From Oceanimonas sp. GK1 (GTDB lineage Bacteria; Pseudomonadota; Gammaproteobacteria; Enterobacterales; Aeromonadaceae): 64,000 bases of DNA. Shown here piece by piece: positions 57,210 through 64,000 of this stretch. Made by a program: the position numbers and the translations under genes. Positions within the stretch are counted from its first letter, which is position 1. Each line of letters begins with the position of its first letter. Location of the stretch: NCBI RefSeq assembly GCF_000243075.1, contig NC_016745.1, positions 3,055,001-3,119,000 on the forward strand. Direction: 5' to 3'. Under the pieces are notes generated by a model. The model had not been told where the DNA came from. It worked only from the letters and a program-made list of their open reading frames with translations, and did not search any database.

Positions 57210-57848
57210 TCAGGTCTCAATGGAAAATGAAACATAGTGGCCATTCAGGGCCATGGCACGGGCGGGGGGAGCCGCCCGCAGCGGGCGCTGTCCAGGCTGG
57301 GGCGAGGCCAGGGCAAAGGCCAGGGCCGGCGCCCATTGCGGGCCCGCCGCCAGCGTCTGCTCGGTCAGCACCGAGGGAAGGCTGCAGCCCTCGGCCAGGG
57401 CGGCAAACTGGCTGATGCAGGCGCCGGCCTCGGTGGTGGCCGACAGCCGGTGCCGGGATTGACCGCCCTCGGTCACATGCTGACCGGACCAGTGCAAACG
57501 GGCGCCGGCGCTGCGGGCCAGGCTCAGGATCAGGGCGCCGCTGGCATCGTCCACCAGGCCAATAATGCGCTCACCCGAGGCGGTGTTCAGCCGGTGTTGC
57601 AGGGCAGACACAAATTCCATTCCGCTGTCGGTGCGCATGACGGCGGCGCCCCGGCCGGCCGGGTGCGCCCGAACACCTGCGCCAAAAACCGCCTCGGCCT
57701 CGGCGCCGCTGACCAGTACCAGCAGCGGCTTGCGGGCCCCGCCCACGGCCGCCGGAGCGGCGCTGGCCAGGCCCACTCGACCCAGGGCCAGGCCGGTCAG
57801 CCCGCCCAGGGCCATGCCTTTCAACAGGGTACGACGTTCAATGCCCAT
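57210..57848 (-). CDS. pchX: PchX-like Tat-exported protein of the p-cresol operon
   Basis: A 212-residue protein with a twin-arginine signal (MGIERRTLLKGMALGGLTGLALG) and no recognisable catalytic motif. It is Ala- and Gly-rich, with a small-molecule-oxidase-like patterning I cannot assign. It sits between pchC and pchF, the place of the unassigned gene pchX in the P. putida pchACXF operon, and its ATG overlaps nothing but follows pchC by two bases with AGGAG inside the end of pchC. The name is given by position; its role, perhaps in enzyme assembly or FAD attachment, is not established. Confidence 0.65.
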   Translation of the reverse strand: MGIERRTLLKGMALGGLTGLALGRVGLASAAPAAVGGARKPLLVLVSGAEAEAVFGAGVRAHPAGRGAAVMRTDSGMEFVSALQHRLNTASGERIIGLVDDASGALILSLARSAGARLHWSGQHVTEGGQSRHRLSATTEAGACISQFAALAEGCSLPSVLTEQTLAAGPQWAPALAFALASPQPGQRPLRAAPPARAMALNGHYVSFSIET

Positions 57849-57850
57849 AG

Positions 57851-58180
57851 TTACTCCTGAGCCGGCGCCGGCAGTTGCTGAATGTATTCACCCACCTGTT
57901 GCAGTGACACATCATCGATAAAGGAAGCCGGGAAGGCCGGCATGGCCCTGAATCCCTGACGGACGATGATGCTGATATAGGCCGGAGGCAGCTCCCGGCC
58001 CGCCAGCACGGGGCCGATTTCGCCATTGGTTTCATGACAGTGGCCACACACTTTCTGATAAACATGCTCGCCCCCTTGCCACTGACCATCGCCGCTGGCA
58101 CTGGCAGAGAAGGCGGTCAGTGCCGCCGGCATCACCAGGGCGGCGACCACGGACTTGACCTTGCTGATAGATAAAAACAT
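57851..58180 (-). CDS. pchC: p-Cresol methylhydroxylase cytochrome c subunit PchC
   Basis: A periplasmic c-type cytochrome of 109 residues that takes electrons from PchF. A signal peptide covers about residues 1-29 (VVAALVMPAALTAFSASAS). The heme motif is CGHCH at 45-49, and M80 in GFRAMPAFP is the probable axial ligand. The start MFLSISKVKS has AAGGAG upstream. The gene lies between pchA and pchX in the same direction. Confidence 0.9.
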   Translation of the reverse strand: MFLSISKVKSVVAALVMPAALTAFSASASGDGQWQGGEHVYQKVCGHCHETNGEIGPVLAGRELPPAYISIIVRQGFRAMPAFPASFIDDVSLQQVGEYIQQLPAPAQE

Positions 58181-58214
58181 GGATGCTCCTTGCTTAAACA
58201 GGTAATGAGTGCGC

Positions 58215-59684
58215 TTAGAACGGATACCGACGCGGCTCGTACTGCACGGTGATCCAGTGGTCGGTGGTGAACTCCTCAATGGCCCACTCACCGTTAAAGC
58301 GACCCAGACCCGAGCTTTTCTCGCCGCCAAAGGCCGCATTCGGCGCATCATTCACCGGCATGTCATTGACATGGGTCATGCCCGCCTGAATACCCTGAGC
58401 GAAGCGCACCCCCCGCTCCAGGCTGCCGGTAAAGACGGCGCTGGACAGGCCGTATTCGCTCTGATTGGCCAGTTCCAGGGCGTGCTGTTCGTCGCGAGCC
58501 ACCTGAATACCCACCAGGGGGCCGAAGATCTCTTCCCGGGCAATCTCCATGTCGGCGGTCACGTCGCCAAACACATGGGGCGGCAGCACATTGCCCTGAG
58601 GCTCGCCCCCCACCAGCAGAGTGGCTCCCTCCGCGTTGGCGGTTTCAATTTTCTGCAACAGCCCCTGCAGCTGCTTCTGGTTGATCACCGGGCCCACCAC
58701 CGTCTCGGCCTTGCTCGGATCACCGTAAGGCAGTGCCTTGACCCGCTCCACATAACGACGGGTGAATGCCTCGGCCAGGGGCTGCTCCACGATGATGCGG
58801 TTCACCGCCATGCAGATCTGCCCCTGGTGCAGGAACTTGCCCACCACGGCGGCGTTGACCGCCTGCTCGAGATCGGCATCGGCCAACACCACAAAGGGGC
58901 TGTTGCCGCCGAGCTCCAGCGCCACATGCTTGAGGTGTTTGCCGCCACTGGCCAGGCGACCGATGTTCAGGCCAATCTCGGTGGAGCCGGTAAAGGAAAT
59001 AAAGGCCGGTACCGGATGCTCGACAAAAGCGTCGCCAATCTCGGCGCCGGAGCCCACCACCACATTGAGCACACCGGCAGGCAGGCCGGCTTCTTCAAAA
59101 ATGCGGGCAATCAGCAGGCCACCGGTTACCGGGGTATCACTGGCCGGTTTGATCACCACAGCGTTCCCCAGGGCCAGGGCCGGCGCCACGGAACGCTGGG
59201 TCAGGTGAAGCGGGAAATTCCAGGGGCTTATCACGCCCACCACCCCCAGCGGCTTGCGGTAGACCCGGCTTTCCTTGCCCGGAACGTCGTTGGGCAAAAT
59301 ACGGCCGTGCACACGGGAGGGAAAGCTGGCCGCTTCCAGGGTAATGGCGCGGGCGGCCCCCCACTCGATCTGGGCCTTGATGCGGGTACTGCCCGACTCC
59401 TTGATGATCCAGTCGACAATCTCGTCCTTGCGCTGATCAAAGATCTCCACCGCTTTCAGCATGATCGCGGCTCTCGCCGCCGGTGCCATGGCGGCCCAGC
59501 TTTTCTGGGCCTCGCGAGCGCAATGGAAGGATTCATCAAGATCCTCTCCGGTGGCCAGGTTCAGCTCCAGCAGGGTTTCCTGGGAATAGGGGTTCTGCAC
59601 CTGCAGCTTGCGCTCCGAATGCCCTGCCCGCCACTGACCGGCGAGGAGCTGTAACTCAAAATTCTGATAGGGGGCGGTAGTCAT
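58215..59684 (-). CDS. pchA: 4-Hydroxybenzaldehyde dehydrogenase PchA
   Basis: An aldehyde dehydrogenase of 489 residues that oxidises the product of p-cresol methylhydroxylase to 4-hydroxybenzoate. Motifs are [31 protein letters not shown], the Glu in LELGGNSP and the nucleophile Cys in [11 protein letters not shown]. The start [12 protein letters not shown] has AAGGAT upstream. First gene of the leftward pchA-C-X-F unit. As an aldehyde dehydrogenase alone its substrate could be another benzaldehyde; the operon fixes the assignment. Confidence 0.87.
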   Translation of the reverse strand: MTTAPYQNFELQLLAGQWRAGHSERKLQVQNPYSQETLLELNLATGEDLDESFHCAREAQKSWAAMAPAARAAIMLKAVEIFDQRKDEIVDWIIKESGSTRIKAQIEWGAARAITLEAASFPSRVHGRILPNDVPGKESRVYRKPLGVVGVISPWNFPLHLTQRSVAPALALGNAVVIKPASDTPVTGGLLIARIFEEAGLPAGVLNVVVGSGAEIGDAFVEHPVPAFISFTGSTEIGLNIGRLASGGKHLKHVALELGGNSPFVVLADADLEQAVNAAVVGKFLHQGQICMAVNRIIVEQPLAEAFTRRYVERVKALPYGDPSKAETVVGPVINQKQLQGLLQKIETANAEGATLLVGGEPQGNVLPPHVFGDVTADMEIAREEIFGPLVGIQVARDEQHALELANQSEYGLSSAVFTGSLERGVRFAQGIQAGMTHVNDMPVNDAPNAAFGGEKSSGLGRFNGEWAIEEFTTDHWITVQYEPRRYPF

Positions 59685-60145
59685 AGAGCAACATCCTTTA
59701 CGTTGAAAATGTCTCGGCATCGGAGCTGACACCCAGATTCGACTATTCGGGGGGAATATGAACGCCAGGGTCCGTGTCACCGTCCTGCTGAGCCCACCGC
59801 AATGATGGGCAAGACGAATGTTATACCAATGTTACCTCTATCAAATTAATGTTCCATTAGTGATATTTAAAATGAATTTATCGCTTAATTGTATGTCGTT
59901 TTTGACATACGAATATCCTTCGCACCTTCGCAGCGTTCAAAACAAGGGGGGATAAGCCCGCCTGGCTGGCTGAAGAAATGAGGCAACGGCAGAATGACGG
60001 GCTGGCACAAATGAGACAGCGGAAGGGGACCGGCACCCATGTATCTCATTTTCGATATGTGAAATTAACAAATCCTTATTTTACATAACCATTGGTTTAA
60101 GCAACATTGAATGCCAGTCTCTTACCAGCCTAACAGGCCATCACG
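59685..60145. promoter_or_regulatory. AT-rich control region between pchA and pcaL
   Basis: These 461 bases separate the divergent pch and pca units and hold no gene. The middle is clearly more AT-rich than the genes. It contains the inverted repeat GTATGTC/GACATAC around six bases (59891-59897 with 59904-59910) nearer pchA, and the PcaQ-like palindrome near pcaL. No sigma-54 spacing was found on the pchA side. Confidence 0.6.
60085..60100. promoter_or_regulatory. PcaQ-type operator before pcaL
   Basis: ATAACCATTGGTTTAA contains the perfect palindrome AACCA-T-TGGTT and resembles the Sinorhizobium PcaQ site ATAACC-N4-GGTTAA, with a spacer shorter by one base. It lies about 45 bases before the pcaL ATG. 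Confidence 0.55.
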
Positions 60146-61321
60146 ATGACACAGTCTCTGGCAACCAATGGAGTACAGCTCCACTACCAACTGGAAGGTC
60201 CCAGCCATTTGCCGCTGCTGGTCTTCTCCAACTCGTTGGGAACGGATCTGCGGGTCTGGGATCCCCTGCTTCCCCTGCTGGCAAGCCGGTTCCGCTTCCT
60301 GCGCTACGACATGCGGGGGCACGGTCTGTCGGACTGCCCTCCCGCGCCCTATCACATTGACGATCACATCAATGACCTGATCGGCCTGCTCGAACAGCTC
60401 AACCTCGGTCAGGTTACGCTCTGTGGCCTGTCGGTAGGCGGTATCGTCGCCCAAGGTGTGGCGGCCCGCCGGCCCGACCTGGTCGACGCGCTGATCCTGT
60501 GCGATACCGCCCATAAAATAGGGCCGGCTCAGGGCTGGGAAGATCGCATTCGGGCCATTCGCGAAGGAGGCATCGAATCCATCGCCGACGCCGTGATGGA
60601 GCGCTGGTTCGCCACCGAGTTCCGCACCCGCCGCCCCCTTGAGCTGGCTCGCTGGCGCAACATGCTGGTGCGCACCCCGACAGAAGGCTATGTGGGCACC
60701 TGTGCGGCCATCCGCGATGCGGATCTGACCGAAAGCGCGTCCCGCCTGACACAGCCCACCCTGTGCCTGGTGGGCGATCAGGACGGCGCCACGCCCCCCG
60801 AGCTGGTCAAGAGCACCGCCAGCCTGATCCCCGGCAGCCGCTTTGAGATGATTGAAGGGGCCGGCCACCTGCCCTGTGTGGAGCAACCCGCCGCCCTGGC
60901 CGAGAGGATCACCGACTTTCTGACGTCGCAGACGCCGCCTGACCGGTTCGAACAGGGCATGAAGGTACGTCGCTCTGTGCTGGGCAATGCCCATGTGGAC
61001 CGGGCAGAAGCCCGCAAGACGGCCTTTGACGAGCCCTTCCAGACGTTTATTACCGAAGGCGCCTGGGGATCGGTATGGAGCCGCCCAGGCCTGAGCAAGC
61101 GGGATCGCAGCCTGCTGACCATCGCCTTGATGGCGGCCCTCGGTCATGAAGAAGAGCTGGCCATGCATATTCGTGCCACGCGCAATACCGGTGCCAGCAA
61201 GGCGGAGGTGCAGGAGACCCTGCTACACATCGCCGTTTACGCGGGGGTGCCGTTCTCAAATATCGCCTTCCGCATCGCAAAGGAAGTCTATAGCGAACTC
61301 GAACACCACAAGGAGCCATGA
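60146..61321 (+). CDS. pcaL: Fused 3-oxoadipate enol-lactonase/4-carboxymuconolactone decarboxylase PcaL
   Basis: One 391-residue polypeptide for two steps of the protocatechuate branch. Residues about 1-260 are the PcaD alpha/beta-hydrolase, with the nucleophile S96 in CGLSVGG and the catalytic His in GAGHLP. Residues about 268-391 are the PcaC decarboxylase (GMKVRRSVLGNAHVD, HEEELAMHIRATRNTGASKAEVQ). Known PcaL fusions have this order. AACAGG lies before the ATG. The end overlaps the pcaH region; its AAGGAG serves pcaH. Confidence 0.93.
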   Translation: MTQSLATNGVQLHYQLEGPSHLPLLVFSNSLGTDLRVWDPLLPLLASRFRFLRYDMRGHGLSDCPPAPYHIDDHINDLIGLLEQLNLGQVTLCGLSVGGIVAQGVAARRPDLVDALILCDTAHKIGPAQGWEDRIRAIREGGIESIADAVMERWFATEFRTRRPLELARWRNMLVRTPTEGYVGTCAAIRDADLTESASRLTQPTLCLVGDQDGATPPELVKSTASLIPGSRFEMIEGAGHLPCVEQPAALAERITDFLTSQTPPDRFEQGMKVRRSVLGNAHVDRAEARKTAFDEPFQTFITEGAWGSVWSRPGLSKRDRSLLTIALMAALGHEEELAMHIRATRNTGASKAEVQETLLHIAVYAGVPFSNIAFRIAKEVYSELEHHKEP

Positions 61322-61323
61322 TC

Positions 61324-62022
61324 ATGAGCAGCGTTACCAACAGGGACTGGTCCAGCCATCCCGCCTTTATCTCTCCTGAATACAAGTCTTCCGTTCTGCG
61401 CGGCGTATCCCAAAGCCTGGTGCAGATCGATCCCGAGCTGGCCGAGCTCACCGGCCCGGCCTTCGGCCCCGAGGTACTGGGTCCGCTGGATCACGATCTG
61501 ACGAAAAATGGCCAAATCAACGGGGAGCCCATCGGGGAACGCATCGTGGTCACCGGCCAGGTTTTTGACGAGTCAGGCCAGCCGGTCCCCAACACCCTGA
61601 TCGAAGTCTGGCAGGCCAATGCCGCCGGCCGCTATGTGCACAAGCGCGACCAGCACGAGGCACCGCTCGATCCCAACTTTCTGGGCGCGGGTCGCTGCCT
61701 GACCGATGCCGAAGGCCGCTACAAGTTCTATACCATCAAGCCCGGTGCCTATCCCTGGGGCAACCACCCCAATGCCTGGCGGCCCAATCACATTCATTTT
61801 TCCCTGTTCGGACCGTCCATCGCGACCCGCCTCGTCACCCAGATGTACTTCCCCGGGGATCCCCTGCTGGCCTATGACCCCATTTTTGAAAGTACGCCGG
61901 CCGAGGCCCGTGACCGTCTGGTCAGCGAGTTCTCCCTGGATGTCACCGAAGACGGTTTCGCCCTGGGATATGTGTTCAATATTGTACTGCGTGGCGTGAA
62001 TGCCACTCCCGTGGAGGCCTGA
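61324..62022 (+). CDS. pcaH: Protocatechuate 3,4-dioxygenase beta subunit PcaH
   Basis: Catalytic subunit of the Fe(III) enzyme that opens the ring of protocatechuate to 3-carboxy-cis,cis-muconate. The start MSSVTNRDWSSHP (232 residues) was chosen because AAGGAG stands eight bases before it; an ATG two codons earlier overlaps the pcaL stop. The iron ligands are visible as the tyrosines in KFYTIKPGAYPW and the histidines in WRPNHIHFSLF. pcaG follows after three bases. Confidence 0.94.
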   Translation: MSSVTNRDWSSHPAFISPEYKSSVLRGVSQSLVQIDPELAELTGPAFGPEVLGPLDHDLTKNGQINGEPIGERIVVTGQVFDESGQPVPNTLIEVWQANAAGRYVHKRDQHEAPLDPNFLGAGRCLTDAEGRYKFYTIKPGAYPWGNHPNAWRPNHIHFSLFGPSIATRLVTQMYFPGDPLLAYDPIFESTPAEARDRLVSEFSLDVTEDGFALGYVFNIVLRGVNATPVEA

Positions 62023-62025
62023 GCC

Positions 62026-62625
62026 ATGACCATGAAACAAACTCCTTCCCAGACGGTTGGCCCCTACTTCGCCTATGGCCTGACCGCCCAGCAGTATCAC
62101 TATAACCACGGCCAGGTGGCCGGCAGCCAGCTGGTACGGGGCGAGGTGCAGGGTGAGCGCATTCGCCTCACCGGCAAGGTCTATGACGGTGAAGGGGTGG
62201 CCATTGACGACGCCATGATCGAAATCTGGCAGGCCAATGCCGCCGGTCGCTTCCATCATCCGCTGGACCAGCGCGCCGATCGCGCCCTGGACCCGGGCTT
62301 CCTCGGTTTTGGCCGTTGCGGCACCGGTACTCAGGACGATCTGAGCTTTGTGTTCGACACCGTCAAACCGGGCGCCGCCCAGGATGGCCATGCCCCCTTC
62401 ATCACCGTTGTGGTGCTGCTGCGCGGCCTGTTGAGCCATGCCTATACTCGCGTCTATTTTGAAGATGAAGGCCGCGCCAATGACGCCGACCCGGTGCTCA
62501 ACAAGGTGCCCGCCGAACGTCGCCCCACCTTGCTGGCCAAGCGGGTGGAGACCGGCACCGGCGTGGAATACCGCTTTGATATTCACATGCAGGGCGACCG
62601 GGAAACGGTCTTCTTCGAGGTGTAA
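62026..62625 (+). CDS. pcaG: Protocatechuate 3,4-dioxygenase alpha subunit PcaG
   Basis: Structural partner of PcaH, sharing its fold (IEIWQANAAGRFHHP also occurs in near-identical form in PcaH) but lacking the complete set of iron ligands. 199 residues, the normal size, beginning MTMKQTPSQTVGPYFAYGLT. It starts three bases after pcaH, so the subunits are made together. pcaB follows 229 bases later in the same direction. Confidence 0.94.
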   Translation: MTMKQTPSQTVGPYFAYGLTAQQYHYNHGQVAGSQLVRGEVQGERIRLTGKVYDGEGVAIDDAMIEIWQANAAGRFHHPLDQRADRALDPGFLGFGRCGTGTQDDLSFVFDTVKPGAAQDGHAPFITVVVLLRGLLSHAYTRVYFEDEGRANDADPVLNKVPAERRPTLLAKRVETGTGVEYRFDIHMQGDRETVFFEV

Positions 62626-62737
62626 GGCACCCGGGCGCCAGCCGGCGGTGTTTTCTTCGCAGAGAAATGGCGCCGGCCTGTGTATCGGGTGGGCCTGAGC
62701 ATCGATATGCTTCTGGACGCCCCGCGTAGTCAGGGAG

Positions 62738-62774
62738 CAAGGCGCCTTCCCATGGGCCCGGGGAAGGCGCCTTG
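62738..62774. repeat. Long perfect inverted repeat between pcaG and pcaB
   Basis: CAAGGCGCCTTCCC and GGGAAGGCGCCTTG form a fourteen-pair stem with a nine-base loop, and each arm is itself partly palindromic (AAGGCGCCTT). No T-run follows. It may lower transcription of pcaB relative to pcaLHG, protect the upstream mRNA, or be a small mobile element. Confidence 0.6.
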
Positions 62775-62854
62775 CGGCTCACGGTGTTCACCCTCAAGGT
62801 TTGCCGTGCCGGTATGCTTTATATTGAATGTCCCACCCGATCCTCAGCGAGACC

Positions 62855-64000
62855 ATGATGTTTTCCATTTCTCCTTTTGATTCTTCCCTGTTCCGTGAGC
62901 TGTTATCCGACTCAGAGGCCGCCCGCCTGCTGGGGGACGAGGCCAGGATTAGCGCCATGCTGACCACGGAGGGCGAGCTGGCCCTGGCCCAGGCCGATTG
63001 CGGCCTGATCCCCCGCGACGCCGCCGAGGCGATTGCCCGCACCGCCGCCACCCTGACCGTGCCCGCCATCAAGCTGGCTTCGGGAACCGGTGCTGCCGGC
63101 GTGCCGGTGCCGGCCCTGGTCAGGGCGCTGAAGCAGGCGCTGCCCGAGGAGCAGGCCCGCTGGGTCCACTTTGGCGCCACCAGCCAGGACATTGTCGATA
63201 CCGCCCTGGTGCTCAACTGCCGGGCGCTGCTCATGCTTTTTGAGCAACGCCTGGCGAACCTCATTTCCAGCCTGGCCGCGCTGGCCCGGACCCACCGCCA
63301 CACCCTGACCGCCGGCCGCACCCGTACCCAGCAGGCGGTGCCGATGAACTTTGGCTTCAAGGTCGCCAACTGGCTGGCGCCTCTGCTGCGCCAGCAGGAA
63401 CGGCTGCAGCAGTTGAAGCCACGCCTGCTCAAGGTCCAGCTGGCCGGTGCCGTCGGCACCCTGGCGGCCATGGGCGAGCAGGCTCCCCGCATCGCCGAGC
63501 GCCTGGCCGAGCGGCTGGCGCTGGCTCCCGGCCGTAACTGGCATACTCAGCGTGACAGCCTGGTGGAGCTGGCCGACTGGCTGTCCATGACCACGGGGGT
63601 GCTGGGCAAAATGGGGCAGGATTGGCTCTGGCTCAGCCAGACCGAGGTGGGCGAAGTCACCTTCAGCAACGGCGGCGGCTCTTCCACCATGCCCCAGAAA
63701 TGCAACCCGGTGAATGCGGAAATGCTGGTGGCCATGGCCCGCCACAATGCGGGCCTCACGGGGCAGATGCACCAGGCCATGTTACAGGAGCACGAGCGCA
63801 GTGGCAGTGCCTGGGCCCAGGAATGGCTGGTGTTGCCCACCATGCTGATGGCCACGGCGGTAGGGCTGCATCATGCGCAGGAGGCGCTCGATCACCTGGT
63901 GGTCAACACCGGCCGCATGCAGGCGAACCTGGAGCTGCATAACGGAGTGATCTTCGCCGAAGCCGCCACCTTTGCCCTGGCCCGGCACATGCCCCGAGAC
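62855..64000 (+). CDS. pcaB: 3-Carboxy-cis,cis-muconate cycloisomerase PcaB (C-terminus off the window)
   Basis: Closes the ring-cleavage product of PcaGH to 4-carboxymuconolactone, the substrate of the PcaC half of PcaL. The frame is open from 62855 to the window end (382 codons) without a stop. It belongs to the fumarase/aspartase superfamily, seen in HFGATSQDIVDTALVLNCR and the signature GGGSSTMPQKCNPVNAE. ATG at 62858 is an equal alternative start. Family members are about 450 residues, so some 70 residues are missing at the right edge. Confidence 0.92.
   Translation, partial: MMFSISPFDSSLFRELLSDSEAARLLGDEARISAMLTTEGELALAQADCGLIPRDAAEAIARTAATLTVPAIKLASGTGAAGVPVPALVRALKQALPEEQARWVHFGATSQDIVDTALVLNCRALLMLFEQRLANLISSLAALARTHRHTLTAGRTRTQQAVPMNFGFKVANWLAPLLRQQERLQQLKPRLLKVQLAGAVGTLAAMGEQAPRIAERLAERLALAPGRNWHTQRDSLVELADWLSMTTGVLGKMGQDWLWLSQTEVGEVTFSNGGGSSTMPQKCNPVNAEMLVAMARHNAGLTGQMHQAMLQEHERSGSAWAQEWLVLPTMLMATAVGLHHAQEALDHLVVNTGRMQANLELHNGVIFAEAATFALARHMPRD

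Noticed and set aside
60003-60022. TGGCAC near 60003 as a sigma-54 promoter for pcaL
   Set aside because: The -24 half looks good but the bases ten positions on are not GC, so the required GG-N10-GC spacing is absent.

Overview
The window looks like the chromosome of a GC-rich (about 60-65%) marine or aquatic gammaproteobacterium. Several features fit Aeromonadales of the Oceanimonas/Zobellella/Oceanisphaera kind: a lateral-type flagellar cluster with lafK and motY, purHD, a 90-residue HU, pabA next to astCAD, zapE, and p-cresol plus protocatechuate catabolism. This placement is an inference from gene content. No rRNA, tRNA, CRISPR array, transposase or prophage gene was recognised.

Layout. 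1-8983 (all leftward) is a lateral-type flagellar block: fliM-N-P-Q-R-flhB-flhA behind a sigma-54 promoter (9077-9092) and ended by a terminator (2639-2670), then a second unit motY-lafK-fliE. The leader of motY carries a class I cyclic-di-GMP (GEMM-I) riboswitch at about 2515-2608. 9173-15054 holds a chromate transporter, a large cloverleaf-like intergenic element, purT, a copper export unit (copZ-copA behind a MerR-type promoter), and an unrecognised secreted protein with three GTDGVD repeats that has a cop-box-like palindrome upstream. 15220-22691 is GABA catabolism (gabT, gabD), a divergent LysR regulator, and a complete TRAP transporter with a UspA protein.

22873-34571 holds an NCS2 permease, a ZntR-type regulator, purHD, a small CbiX-type chelatase with an unknown partner, hupA, a 3-hydroxyisobutyrate dehydrogenase-family enzyme, an OprC/NosA-like copper TonB receptor, and a LysR/MFS divergent pair. 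34581-40121 is arginine succinyltransferase catabolism (astC-A-D plus a DUF1338 gene) and pabA. 40454-47189 is a three-gene signalling module: hybrid histidine kinase, REC-EAL phosphodiesterase, and GAF-GGDEF diguanylate cyclase. 47218-51938 is an RND efflux pump with a small winged-helix regulator, followed by an MgtC-like gene remnant, a DUF5924-type membrane protein and zapE.

54540-64000 is an aromatic catabolism island. A PcaQ-like regulator is followed by leftward pchA-C-X-F (p-cresol to 4-hydroxybenzoate) and rightward pcaL-H-G-B (protocatechuate ring cleavage; pcaL is a PcaD-PcaC fusion). The hydroxylase that would link 4-hydroxybenzoate to protocatechuate is not in the window. The most interesting items are the c-di-GMP riboswitch on the lateral flagellar regulator operon, the triple-repeat protein under a probable copper box, and the multibranched intergenic element at 10373-10525.
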